Source: Candidatus Nanopelagicales bacterium
GTDB lineage: Bacteria; Actinomycetota; Actinomycetes; Nanopelagicales; Nanopelagicaceae
Direction: 5' to 3'
Assembly (NCBI GenBank): GCA_030834095.1
Contig: JAURGA010000001.1
Location: forward strand, 1 to 64,000
Length of the DNA: 64,000 bases
Notes under the pieces: generated by a model
What the model was told of the DNA's origin: nothing
Seen by the model: the letters and a program-made list of their open reading frames with translations, nothing else
Database searches by the model: none
Part shown: positions 31,375 through 40,258 of the stretch, piece by piece
Layout: the number at the start of each line of letters is the position of its first letter
Position numbering within the stretch: the stretch's first letter is position 1
Program-made: the position numbers and the translations under genes

Positions 31375-33195
31375 ATGTGTGGCATTGTTGGTTATACCGG
31401 CAAAGAACTCGCACTTGCTCCAGTTTTAGAAGGGCTACGCAAACTCGAATATCGCGGGTATGACTCTGCCGGAATTGCGCTCATAACTGGCGCCGGCGAA
31501 AAACTTTGGATTGAAAAACGCGCGGGAAAATTGGGAAATCTAGAGGAGATCTTGGGAGATAAAGTTCCAAATTCGCATAGCGGAATCGGCCACACGAGAT
31601 GGGCTACACATGGCGGACCTACAGATGCGAATGCACATCCACATTTAGATAACGAAGGAAAATTAGCGGTAATTCATAATGGAATTATTGAAAATTACCT
31701 AGAACTGCGCCAGCAGCTAGAAAAAGCTGGACATACATTTAAATCCGAAACAGATAGCGAATCTGTTGCACATCTATTAAGTGATTCACGCAAAAAACAT
31801 AGTGGTGATTTGGCCGCTGCAATGCGCGAAGTCTGCCAACTCCTTCGGGGCTCTTTCACATTGCTCGCAATCCACAGCGATCAACCAGGTCGCATAGTTG
31901 GAGCTCGTCGAAATTCACCTCTTGTTGTTGGTGTTGGAGATGGCGAGAACTTTTTAGCATCAGATGTTTCGGCATTTATTTCACACACCAAGCGAGCACT
32001 AGAACTTGGGCAGGATGAAGTTGCAGATATCACTGCAGATGAAATCATAATTACAAACCTTGCCGGGAAAGTTCTGCCACATAATGAATATGAAATTTCC
32101 TGGGATGCAAGCGCGGCCGAGCGCGGGGGATTTGAACATTTCATGCTCAAGGAAATTTTCGAACAACCAAAAGCGATTGCTGACACCTTACTTGGGCGAA
32201 TTTCTGGCCTTGGCAGCGATGTAACAAAGGGGATTGATTTAAAGGATGTAGATAAAGTTGTAATCATTGCTTGTGGAACGGCTTACCACGCCGGTTTAGT
32301 AGGGAAATATGCAATTGAAAAATGGGCAAACATCGCTGTTGATGTTGAACTCGCATCGGAATATCGCTATCGAGAACCTAACGTCGATACGAAAACTTTG
32401 TTGATTCCAATTTCCCAATCAGGTGAAACTATGGACACCTTGATGGCAATGAGATATGCCAAAGAGAAGGGCGCTAAAGTTTTTTCAGTTTGCAATACAA
32501 ATGGTTCAACCATCCCACGCGAATCAGATGCCGTTCTTTACACTCATGCCGGTCCAGAGATAGCTGTTGCATCAACAAAGGCGTTCGAGACCCAGCTAAT
32601 TGCTATGTATTTGATGGGGCTGCACTTAGGTCGGATCCGAGGCACAATATCTGCAAGTTTGATGGCCGAGATTGAGACCGAACTTGCAGAGCTTCCTGCA
32701 AAGGTAGAACAAGTTTTGGAGACAGTAGAGCCACTGCGTGAATTGACCAGAAAGTTTAGTAAATCAACTTCTATGTTGTTTTTAGGAAGACATGTTGGTT
32801 ATCCAACTGCTCTAGAAGGCGCGCTTAAATTAAAAGAGTTGGCCTATATGCATGCCGAAGGTTTTGCTGGTGGCGAGCTGAAGCATGGGCCAATTGCTTT
32901 AATTGAATCAGGCACCCCGGTTGTAGCAATAATGCCTGCAGCTGGTTCGCTCTTAGCCGAGAAAATGGCATCAAATATTCAAGAGGTAAAGGCCAGAGGC
33001 GCGGTTATCATTGCAATCGCAGATTCGCCATTAGCCACTGCCGACCACTTAGTTCGAATCCCAGCCACTCATGAATTCCTACAACCAGTGCTTTCAGTTG
33101 TTCCATTACAAGTAATCGCATATGAAATGGCAATAGCTCGCGGCAATGATGTCGATCAGCCCCGCAACCTTGCTAAGTCGGTAACCGTTGAATGA
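31375..33195 (+). CDS. glmS: Glutamine-fructose-6-phosphate aminotransferase
   Basis: Makes glucosamine-6-phosphate from fructose-6-phosphate and glutamine, the first step toward amino sugars. It has 606 residues: an N-terminal class II glutaminase domain with nucleophile Cys2 (MCGIVGYTG) and GIGHTRWATHG, then two SIS domains from about residue 285 (CGTAYHAGLVGKY, PISQSGETMDTL). The end KSVTVE is typical. AAGGAGC lies before the ATG. It follows glmM after 30 bases, placing both consecutive steps in one unit. Confidence 0.97.
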   Translation: MCGIVGYTGKELALAPVLEGLRKLEYRGYDSAGIALITGAGEKLWIEKRAGKLGNLEEILGDKVPNSHSGIGHTRWATHGGPTDANAHPHLDNEGKLAVIHNGIIENYLELRQQLEKAGHTFKSETDSESVAHLLSDSRKKHSGDLAAAMREVCQLLRGSFTLLAIHSDQPGRIVGARRNSPLVVGVGDGENFLASDVSAFISHTKRALELGQDEVADITADEIIITNLAGKVLPHNEYEISWDASAAERGGFEHFMLKEIFEQPKAIADTLLGRISGLGSDVTKGIDLKDVDKVVIIACGTAYHAGLVGKYAIEKWANIAVDVELASEYRYREPNVDTKTLLIPISQSGETMDTLMAMRYAKEKGAKVFSVCNTNGSTIPRESDAVLYTHAGPEIAVASTKAFETQLIAMYLMGLHLGRIRGTISASLMAEIETELAELPAKVEQVLETVEPLRELTRKFSKSTSMLFLGRHVGYPTALEGALKLKELAYMHAEGFAGGELKHGPIALIESGTPVVAIMPAAGSLLAEKMASNIQEVKARGAVIIAIADSPLATADHLVRIPATHEFLQPVLSVVPLQVIAYEMAIARGNDVDQPRNLAKSVTVE

Positions 33196-33196
33196 A

Positions 33197-33868
33197 ATGA
33201 AGACCGAACTTTTAGATAAAAGGCGTGCTGAAATGTTTCATGCGCTCCGAGTATCAGGATTATTGCTGTTGGGATTTCTCTTCATAACTCAGCAAGTATT
33301 AACTCGTGGTTGGATTTATGAACTAGATCATTATATTTTGAATCTTAAGAATCCAAAATTTACAGGACTCGCCGGACATATTTTAATTGCGCTAGATGAC
33401 CTAGGCCTGCGCTGGTTTACGGCAACCGTGCTCTTGATTTGTGCCAGCGTTATTGGTTGGAGATTTAGATCATTTCGGCCATTAAATCTCTCACTTCTTG
33501 CTTTATTGGCACTCAACGTTGTTGTTGGCGGAACCAAAATCTTTATTGGCAGAACAAAACCCAGACTTTCAATTGATGTGTTATTTGCAAATGGCATGTC
33601 ATATCCAAGCGGACATGCATCGAACGCTCTTGTAAGTTGGGGGCTGCTGGCCTATTTAATTTATCGATATACAAATCGTGCACCATTTAATGGGATTAAT
33701 CTGTATCCAATAGTTGGACTGATAACTTTTATCGTAGTAATGGTCTCTCTAATCAGAAACACCCATTGGTTCTCAGATTTAATCGGTGGGGTATTTATTG
33801 GTGGTTCGCTGCTTGTGGCAGTCATTGCAATTGATCGCTTTTTCCCCTCGAAGAAGCAGCCCTCGTGA
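33197..33868 (+). CDS. PAP2-family membrane phosphatase
   Basis: A 223-residue integral membrane phosphatase with about six helices. The three catalytic motifs are visible: KIFIGRTKPR (114-123), YPSGH (136-140) and RNTHWFSD (187-194), with His140 and His190 as the likely catalytic pair. Members remove phosphate from lipid carriers such as undecaprenyl diphosphate or from phosphatidic acid. Its place among cell-wall genes fits carrier recycling, but that is inference. The ATG at 33197, one base after the glmS stop, is preferred to an in-frame TTG at 33188. It overlaps acpS. Confidence 0.85.
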   Translation: MKTELLDKRRAEMFHALRVSGLLLLGFLFITQQVLTRGWIYELDHYILNLKNPKFTGLAGHILIALDDLGLRWFTATVLLICASVIGWRFRSFRPLNLSLLALLALNVVVGGTKIFIGRTKPRLSIDVLFANGMSYPSGHASNALVSWGLLAYLIYRYTNRAPFNGINLYPIVGLITFIVVMVSLIRNTHWFSDLIGGVFIGGSLLVAVIAIDRFFPSKKQPS

Positions 33869-34218
33869 TGAGCTCTATTTTGGGAATCGGAATCGATGTT
33901 GTAGCAATTGATCGCTTTCAAGAATCACTTGAGCGCACGCCAGGTCTTTTGAAGAGAATATTTACTCCTAACGAAGCAAAATTAAATGCATCAAGTTTGG
34001 CTGCAAGATTCGCAGCGAAAGAGGCCTTGGCAAAGGCCCTAAATGCAAAGGCGGCGTTTAATTGGCAAGAGGCTGAAGTCGTAAATGAAGTTACAGGTAA
34101 ACCGGCCTTCGAATTTTCTGGCGAAATGGCGGTTCGACTTGCCGGGCATAGCGTTCATTTAACACTTTCGCATGATGCCGGAATTGCATCAGCAATGGTG
34201 ATTGTTGAGGTCAAATAA
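33868..34218 (+). CDS. acpS: Holo-[acyl-carrier-protein] synthase
   Basis: Transfers 4'-phosphopantetheine from CoA to acyl carrier protein. It has 116 residues from the ATG at 33868 (TGATG overlap), or one more from the GTG at 33865. The magnesium-binding Asp is in GIGIDVVAIDRF and the Glu in RFAAKEALAKAL. In many Actinobacteria an NAD(P)HX repair gene (nnrD/nnrE) lies between acpS and alr; here acpS overlaps alr directly (TAATG), so that gene is absent from this position. Confidence 0.95.
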   Translation: MSSILGIGIDVVAIDRFQESLERTPGLLKRIFTPNEAKLNASSLAARFAAKEALAKALNAKAAFNWQEAEVVNEVTGKPAFEFSGEMAVRLAGHSVHLTLSHDAGIASAMVIVEVK

Positions 34219-35312
34219 TGCGTGCATTTGTTGAGGTAAATCTAAAGGCTATTTCAAATAACATAAAGTTGGTTAAGTCCAAGGTTCAGGCCGAAGTCCT
34301 TGCAGTTGTAAAAGCCGATGCCTATGGTCACGGACTTGTTCCAGTGGCCAAATGCGCAATCGACGCCGGTGCAACTTGGCTTGGTGTAGCACTACTTGAA
34401 GAGGCAATACTTCTGAGAGAAGCCGGCATAAAAGCGCCAATTATTTCTTGGCTAACTCCACCAAGTTCAGATTTTAAAAGAGCAATTGAACTAGATATAG
34501 ATCTGGCTATACCATCACTTAAACATTTAGAGCTGATCGTCGCCGCTGGAAAAGCGGTGGGCAAGAAGCCACGAGTTCATATTGAAGTCGATACTGGAAT
34601 GTCGCGCGGCGGTCTGTTGGGTGAGTGGTCAGAGTTTCTGATTGCAGCAACTGGAGCCGAAATAGATGTTGTTGGATTTTGGTCACATTTTGCTCGGGCA
34701 GATGAACCAGATGAAATCGCGAATCAGAATCAGCTAAATGATTTTGAAAAAAAGTTGGCACAACTAATTGAAGTTGGGATTACCCCGAAATATGTTCACC
34801 TAGCAAATTCGGCAGCCACTCTTTCCAACCCAAGTTCCCACAAGATTATTGTTCGCTTAGGGATTGCTATGTATGGCCTGAGTCCTGATGTAAAAACAAT
34901 GGGCTCTTCTCAGGATTTAGGACTCGAACCCGCTATGACGCTAAAGGCCGAGATCCAATTGGTTAAGCGCGTCCCTACCGGTTCGCCAGTTGGTTATGGC
35001 GGCACTCAAATCACTTCGAGTGATACCAAGCTTGCAATTATCACTATGGGGTATTCCGATGGGATTCCACGTAATGCAAGTAGCGCAGCTGGGGTTTATG
35101 CTGCAGGGCGCAGAGCCCCGATTATTGGCCGAGTTTCGATGGATCAATTCGTAGTAGACCTTGGGGCCGACTCCCGTGCGGTAGCAGGCGAAATAGTTGA
35201 AGTATTTGGGCTACATGGGTATTCGATAGATGATTGGGCAGCGGCATCAGGAACAATCAATTATGAAATTGTTACGCGAATTGCCTCTCGCGTGCCTAGA
35301 ATCTACGCGTGA
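34218..35312 (+). CDS. alr: Alanine racemase
   Basis: PLP enzyme making D-alanine for peptidoglycan, 364 residues. Lys32 in VVKADAYGHG binds PLP. The C-terminal MGYSDGIPR holds the second catalytic Tyr, and the substrate loop RVSMDQFVVDLG is present. It overlaps acpS by one base and livG by four bases (GTGA), so the ABC importer genes that follow are probably read from the same message. Confidence 0.96.
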   Translation: MRAFVEVNLKAISNNIKLVKSKVQAEVLAVVKADAYGHGLVPVAKCAIDAGATWLGVALLEEAILLREAGIKAPIISWLTPPSSDFKRAIELDIDLAIPSLKHLELIVAAGKAVGKKPRVHIEVDTGMSRGGLLGEWSEFLIAATGAEIDVVGFWSHFARADEPDEIANQNQLNDFEKKLAQLIEVGITPKYVHLANSAATLSNPSSHKIIVRLGIAMYGLSPDVKTMGSSQDLGLEPAMTLKAEIQLVKRVPTGSPVGYGGTQITSSDTKLAIITMGYSDGIPRNASSAAGVYAAGRRAPIIGRVSMDQFVVDLGADSRAVAGEIVEVFGLHGYSIDDWAAASGTINYEIVTRIASRVPRIYA

Positions 35313-36097
35313 ACTCCAGCCAACTAGCCTTATCGAACCTCTCGGTTTCATTTGGGGGAGTCAAAGCGCTAACCGATGTCTCACTTACGGTTCCAAAAAA
35401 CAGCGTTGTTGGATTGATTGGCCCAAATGGCGCGGGCAAGACCACAGTTTTTAATTGCATATCAGGACTTGTAAAAAGCGATTCTGGATCTTTTGAGTTT
35501 GATGGAGTTAAGAGAGCATTTCCTAAACCACACGAATTAGTCGGCCTTGGAATTACCCGAACCCTTCAAGGTGTTGGGCTCTTTAATGATCTTTCAGTAC
35601 TGCAGAATGTAATGGTTGGAGCAGATAAAAAATACAGACCAAATTTTGTGAAAGAAATTCTAGGTTTATCTGGAAAGACTGAAGCAAACTTAGTACGGCG
35701 AGCCGAAGAAGCACTGGCTTGGGTCGGTGGCGCTTCATTAATTGGTCGCGAACCATCCGAGCTAAGTTACCCAGATTCGAAGCGAGTTGCTTTGGCTCGC
35801 GCTTTGGTAACAAATCCGACCTTGCTGATGTTGGATGAACCAGCTGCTGGATTAGGACAGGATGATATTGATTCGCTGGCAGTTTTAATTCGTCAATTAA
35901 AGAAACGTTGCGCTATCTTGATTGTGGAACACCATGTTGATTTTGTTCGTGAGATTTCAGATTCGGTCAGTGTCTTAAACTTCGGAAAGCTGATTGCATC
36001 TGGTACTTACGATGAGGTCAAGCAGAATCCTGCGGTGATCGAAGCTTATTTGGGGCATAGCGACAAATCCGATGAGAATTCAAAGTTGGGTGCCTGA
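35309..36097 (+). CDS. livG: Branched-chain-type ABC importer ATPase (LivG-like), odd signature
   Basis: ATPase subunit, 262 residues. Walker A GPNGAGKT is at 38-45 and Walker B LLMLDEP near 171-177, and the LivG-family insertion after Walker A is seen as GITRTLQGVGLF. The ABC signature is unusual: LSYPDSKRVALARAL at about 152-166, where LivG proteins normally have LSYGQQRRLEIARAL-like sequence, so the usual Gly-Gln pair is replaced by Pro-Asp. The protein may still work with LivF, which has a normal signature. The GTG start overlaps the alr stop. Confidence 0.88.
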   Translation: MNSSQLALSNLSVSFGGVKALTDVSLTVPKNSVVGLIGPNGAGKTTVFNCISGLVKSDSGSFEFDGVKRAFPKPHELVGLGITRTLQGVGLFNDLSVLQNVMVGADKKYRPNFVKEILGLSGKTEANLVRRAEEALAWVGGASLIGREPSELSYPDSKRVALARALVTNPTLLMLDEPAAGLGQDDIDSLAVLIRQLKKRCAILIVEHHVDFVREISDSVSVLNFGKLIASGTYDEVKQNPAVIEAYLGHSDKSDENSKLGA

Positions 36098-36810
36098 TGC
36101 TTAAAGTCGCTAACTTGGTAACTGAATTTGCATCAATCAAAGCGCTAAACGACATCTCTTTTCAGGCTAAGCCAGGTCGCATAACCACAGTTATCGGTGC
36201 AAATGGCGCTGGCAAGAGCACATTGCTTAGGACTATTTCTGGACTCGAAAGACCAACAAGTGGATCGATTAAGTGGTTCGATGAAGAGCTCACTGATAAG
36301 AGCGTCGAAGCGATTGTCAGAAGTGGAGTTGCTCAAGTTCCAGAAGGGCATGCAGTTATTTCACAACTTAGCGTCGCCGAAAATATTGAATTAGGTGGAT
36401 TATTTCGAAAGCGCCAAGCTCGAGGTGATTTAGAGATAGCTACAAAAGAAGTTTATGAACTCTTTCCAATTCTCTTTGAACGTCGCCGCGAACCTGCTGG
36501 TTCGCTCTCCGGTGGCGAGCGACAGATGCTTGCAATCAGTCGCGCACTTGTTGCACGGCCAAAATTGTTATTGCTGGACGAGCCCTCACTAGGTTTAGCG
36601 CCACTCATTTCAGCACAGATAATTAGCATTGTAGATCAGTTATGCAAATCAACTGGACTTACTGTTTTACTTGTCGAGCAGAATGCAAATACTGCTCTAG
36701 CTGTTGCAGACCATGGAATTTTGCTCGCTCTTGGAAAAGTAGTCGCAGATCTGCCCGCAAAGGAATTGATTGCTGATTCTGCCCTTCGAGCCGCTTACTT
36801 GGGGTATTAA
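36097..36810 (+). CDS. livF: Branched-chain-type ABC importer ATPase (LivF-like)
   Basis: Second ATPase, 237 residues. It has Walker A GANGAGKST (about 33-41), signature LSGGERQM, Walker B LLLLDEPSLGLAP and the His-switch position replaced in the family way by VEQNANTAL. It overlaps livG by one base, and livH begins right after its stop. Liv-type importers take up branched-chain amino acids, other amino acids, amides or urea; the substrate cannot be told from this gene. Confidence 0.92.
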   Translation: MLKVANLVTEFASIKALNDISFQAKPGRITTVIGANGAGKSTLLRTISGLERPTSGSIKWFDEELTDKSVEAIVRSGVAQVPEGHAVISQLSVAENIELGGLFRKRQARGDLEIATKEVYELFPILFERRREPAGSLSGGERQMLAISRALVARPKLLLLDEPSLGLAPLISAQIISIVDQLCKSTGLTVLLVEQNANTALAVADHGILLALGKVVADLPAKELIADSALRAAYLGY

Positions 36811-37722
36811 ATGAACTCATTTCTAACGGCCTTTTTCGCAGGGACCTCGCAAGGTGCAATTTATGCACTGGTCTCATTGGGGCTAGTTCTGGTTTGGCGG
36901 GGTGCTGGCGTAGTTAATTTTGCTCAAATGGGCCAGGCGATGTTCACGACTTATATCGCATCTCAATTAATCCAAAACGAGTATTCCTATTGGAGCGCCT
37001 TTGTAATTGCACTTATTTCTGGTGCGCTACTGGGTGCACTTGTCGATCTTGGCATAATGCGGCCACTTAGTTCGCGCAAGAATTCACAGTTATTAAATAG
37101 TCAATCAATGCGTACAACGGTTCCAGTCATCGCCTCACTTGGAATCCTTGGTGTCTTAAAAGCACTAGCGGGAATCTTCTGGGCCGGGGAAGAGCGAGGA
37201 TTTCCAGCACCTGTTCCGACAACTGGTTTAAGGCTTGGTAACAGTGACCTGGCAATAACTGGTTTTGATCTATTTGTAATTGGGGTTGTATTTCTCGCCT
37301 TAGTTCTGACAACAATTTTCTTTACCAGAACTGGCATGGGACTTGCCATGCGAGCAAGTGCGTTAAATCCTGAGGTAACAAGACTTAGTGGAATAAGAGT
37401 TGGATCCGTCAGGACTTTAAGTTGGGCGATTTCCGGAACTGCTTCATCACTCGCGGGCCTCTTGGTTACTCCAAAGACAAATCTTTCACCAAATACTTTA
37501 GATCTACTTTTGATTATTGGTTTTACCGCTGCGGTGGTTGGTGGACTTACAAGTTTGGCTGGTTCAGTTCTGGGTGGATTTATTCTGGGATATGTAATCG
37601 CATTTGTTAACGTTTATAGCGCACCAGAGAATGTTTTTCTTGCGATTCTGATCTTCTTGTTATTGGCGCTCTTCCTTCGCCCACAAGGAATTCTCGGCAG
37701 CAAGGAGGTGCGACGTGTCTAA
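36811..37722 (+). CDS. livH: Branched-chain-type ABC importer permease (LivH-like)
   Basis: Membrane subunit, 303 residues with about eight helices. The N-terminal GTSQGAIYALVSLGLVLVWR segment and the EAA-like loop MRASALNPEVTRLSGIRVG are family hallmarks. It follows livF without a gap and overlaps livM by eight bases, so all four genes form one translationally coupled unit. Confidence 0.92.
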   Translation: MNSFLTAFFAGTSQGAIYALVSLGLVLVWRGAGVVNFAQMGQAMFTTYIASQLIQNEYSYWSAFVIALISGALLGALVDLGIMRPLSSRKNSQLLNSQSMRTTVPVIASLGILGVLKALAGIFWAGEERGFPAPVPTTGLRLGNSDLAITGFDLFVIGVVFLALVLTTIFFTRTGMGLAMRASALNPEVTRLSGIRVGSVRTLSWAISGTASSLAGLLVTPKTNLSPNTLDLLLIIGFTAAVVGGLTSLAGSVLGGFILGYVIAFVNVYSAPENVFLAILIFLLLALFLRPQGILGSKEVRRV

Positions 37723-38722
37723 AGTTAAAACCCATAAAGTTATTGGATTTCGAAGCACTCGTTTAGCAATCATCTTCTTTGTATTTATACTTCTTCTTTC
37801 TATGAAATTTGGTCCTTACAACCAATTTCAATTAGCGAATATTGCCACCTTATTAATTGCAGTCCTTTCAATCACTTTGTTGACCGGTGCATCTGGTCAA
37901 ATCTCTTTAGGTCAAGGCGCAATTATGGCTGTTGGTGGCTATAGCGCTGCTCTTCTCGTGACCAGGCTAGAAATATCAATGTGGCTGGCATTTGTGCTGG
38001 CAATATTTGTCTCAGCACTTTTTGGACTTTTCTTAGGACTTGCAGCCGCAAGGCTAAGTGGCCCGTATTTAGCCGGAACAACTCTGGTGATGGCACTTGC
38101 AATCCCATCTATTGCAATTCGGTTCGATTCTTTCTTCAGTGGCGATATTGGATTTAGTGTTGATTACGGCTATCCACCTGATTGGCTGACAAATTTACTT
38201 GGTGAAATTACTATTGAAGAGTGGTCGCTCTATGTTGCATTGCCATTTGCAGCGTTATCACTTTTTGCAGTGTTAAATCTTTCAAATACTAGATCTGGCC
38301 GAACCTGGCGCGCGGTTCGTGACAATGAAGTGGCGGCCTCGCTTGCTGGAATAAACATCGCAAGAACAAAGATAATTGTATTTGTCTGTTCATCTGCACT
38401 AGCTGGTCTAGCCGGGGCCATCTATGGATTCCGGGGGTTGGTTGCACCGAGTGTTTACCCAACAGATCTTTCCCTGTTGCTTTTAACAGCAGCAGTAATC
38501 GGTGGGCTTCGCTCAATCGGTGGTGCAATTTTTGGAACTTTCGTTATTGTTTTTCTTCCAGATGTAATTGAGAGAGTCACTAAGTTTCTTGAATTGCCCG
38601 AAACCATCAGCATCTACTTACCAGCACTAATGATCGGCCTACTTCTTCTCTTAACAGTAATTTTGAACCCTCGGGGTTCGGCTGGCGCGCTCGAACATAT
38701 CCGCCACCGCCATAAACACTGA
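37715..38722 (+). CDS. livM: Branched-chain-type ABC importer permease (LivM-like)
   Basis: Second membrane subunit, 335 residues with nine or ten helices. It has the LLTGASGQISLGQGAIMAVGGY family segment and the cytoplasmic loop RTWRAVRDNEVAASLAGIN. The GTG start at 37715 follows AAGGAGG at an ideal distance. The last residues are rich in Arg and His (IRHRHKH). About 180 bases separate it from the substrate-binding gene, which has its own likely promoter. Confidence 0.92.
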   Translation: MSKVKTHKVIGFRSTRLAIIFFVFILLLSMKFGPYNQFQLANIATLLIAVLSITLLTGASGQISLGQGAIMAVGGYSAALLVTRLEISMWLAFVLAIFVSALFGLFLGLAAARLSGPYLAGTTLVMALAIPSIAIRFDSFFSGDIGFSVDYGYPPDWLTNLLGEITIEEWSLYVALPFAALSLFAVLNLSNTRSGRTWRAVRDNEVAASLAGINIARTKIIVFVCSSALAGLAGAIYGFRGLVAPSVYPTDLSLLLLTAAVIGGLRSIGGAIFGTFVIVFLPDVIERVTKFLELPETISIYLPALMIGLLLLLTVILNPRGSAGALEHIRHRHKH

Positions 38723-38808
38723 CTAAACACTAAATCTCAGTAAATACCCAAGATTTGCGCTTGATAGATGCCAGATTGTTATGAAATTCGAACCGCATGG
38801 CTCTTCAC

Positions 38809-38836
38809 TTGATGTTCACTTTTCGTTAATCTATGA
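38809..38836 (+). promoter_or_regulatory. Possible promoter of the substrate-binding gene
   Basis: TTGATG (38809-38814), a 16-base spacer and TATGAG (38831-38836) are a plausible promoter, which would exclude the ATG at 38833 as a start. The rest of the 38723-38907 gap holds nothing else I can support. Confidence 0.35.
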
Positions 38837-38907
38837 GCAGATTCAGGCGCACCTGCCTGAGCCCATGGGCCAGAAACCTTGTCCATGAGAAGAGTGCAGT
38901 AGAAAGA

Positions 38908-40251
38908 GTGAATGCAGTGAATCTTCGCAAACCTCTGATTCTCACCGTAGTCGCATCAGCGCTGGTGGGGTCTTTAGTAATGAATGGTATTTCGGCAACT
39001 GCCGCAAGCGTTCCAGGAGTTTCAAAGAGTCAAATTGTTCTGGGTATGCAATTGCCACAGACTGGTGGAGCAAGCCCAGGCTATAACAAGATAGATGACG
39101 CAGCACGCGCCTACTTTGATTATGTAAATTCAAAAGGTGGTGTGAATGGCCGTAATATCAAACTTGTAGTGAAAGATGACGAATACAAAGCTGGTCGTAC
39201 AATTACCACTGCTAGAGAATTAATTAATAATGACAAAATTTTTGCATTCTTCGGCTCAGTGGGAACTCAAACCCACCTTTCAGTGGTTAAGGATATTAAC
39301 CGCCGGGGCATTCCTGATCTCTTTGTAAACAGTGGCTACAGTGGTTTCTATACCGATCCAAAGAAGTATCCAAATACTTTTGGTGGCCTTGGAACCTACA
39401 CAGTCGAAGCAAAGATCCTTGGTAAGTATCTAAAGGAAAAGTATCCAGATAAGAAGATCGGAATTTTGTGGCAATCTGATGACTTCGGCCGAAATGCTCT
39501 GGCCGGTCTGGCTGCATCGGGACTAAAGTTTGAAGCAAGGAAAACATCAGCTTCATTCGTCGCGGGTACTCATGGTTCAATTGGACTTGGTACTCAAATT
39601 GGTCAACTAAAGGCAAATGGTGTTGACATAGTAATCATCGCCGCTGTTTCATCTGCGACAGCCGTTGCATATGCAACAGCAGCAGCTCTTGCTTACAAGC
39701 CAACAAAGTGGGCCGTAATTAGCGTTGGCGCAGATGCAACAACATTCCAGACCATTCTTGGTGCAAGGGGCACTGCGCCAGCTACAAGCGCTGCTTTGTT
39801 AGCCGGAACTATCACAGCTTCACACGCCCCGGCGGCTGGTGATGCAGATGATGAATACATCAAGGCATTTAAGAAGATCAATGATGACTTCAATAATGGC
39901 GCAGATAAGCGTTGGGATAACAACGTGTTGCAAGGTATGAATATCGCTTATCTCGCAACTTCAGCTCTTCTTGGAGTCGGGAAAAAGCTGACCCGCCCAA
40001 AGCTAGTTTCTTACCTTAAGAAGAATGGTTCGAAGTTAAGTAGCGCAGCATTTTCGCCAATAGGTTATTCAGGCACCACTCACGAAGCCTTCACCGGTTT
40101 CTGGTTAGGTGAATATGATGCCTCGTTAGTACTCAAGCCAATCGATGGAACTCGTGTTGTTTACACAACTGATTCCGCAAATGGCCCAGTAACTGTCTCA
40201 AACTACAAGCGCCCAGCAATCGCTGCTGATGCGCTTCCAAGGGTTGGGTAA
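38908..40251 (+). CDS. Substrate-binding protein of Liv-type ABC importer
   Basis: Exported type-I periplasmic binding protein (Leu/Ile/Val-binding family), about 447 residues from GTG 38908; GTG 38917 is equally possible, while the more upstream ATG at 38833 lies in the promoter. A basic start, a hydrophobic core (LILTVVASALVGSLVM) and the ISATAAS end form a signal peptide without a lipobox. The mature part begins VPGVSKSQIVLGMQLPQTGG, with NSKGGVNGRNIKLVVKDD and AFFGSVGTQTHL typical of the fold. It follows livGFHM, so it probably feeds that importer. A hydrolase gene lies eight bases downstream. Confidence 0.88.
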   Translation: MNAVNLRKPLILTVVASALVGSLVMNGISATAASVPGVSKSQIVLGMQLPQTGGASPGYNKIDDAARAYFDYVNSKGGVNGRNIKLVVKDDEYKAGRTITTARELINNDKIFAFFGSVGTQTHLSVVKDINRRGIPDLFVNSGYSGFYTDPKKYPNTFGGLGTYTVEAKILGKYLKEKYPDKKIGILWQSDDFGRNALAGLAASGLKFEARKTSASFVAGTHGSIGLGTQIGQLKANGVDIVIIAAVSSATAVAYATAAALAYKPTKWAVISVGADATTFQTILGARGTAPATSAALLAGTITASHAPAAGDADDEYIKAFKKINDDFNNGADKRWDNNVLQGMNIAYLATSALLGVGKKLTRPKLVSYLKKNGSKLSSAAFSPIGYSGTTHEAFTGFWLGEYDASLVLKPIDGTRVVYTTDSANGPVTVSNYKRPAIAADALPRVG

Positions 40252-40258
40252 GGATAAA

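Noticed and set aside
31881..32267. 128-residue minus-strand frame inside glmS
   Set aside because: Antisense to a conserved gene with no ribosome site or domain.
38833..38907. Upstream start of the substrate-binding protein
   Set aside because: The ATG at 38833 overlaps a -10-like box, and the added residues would spoil the signal peptide.
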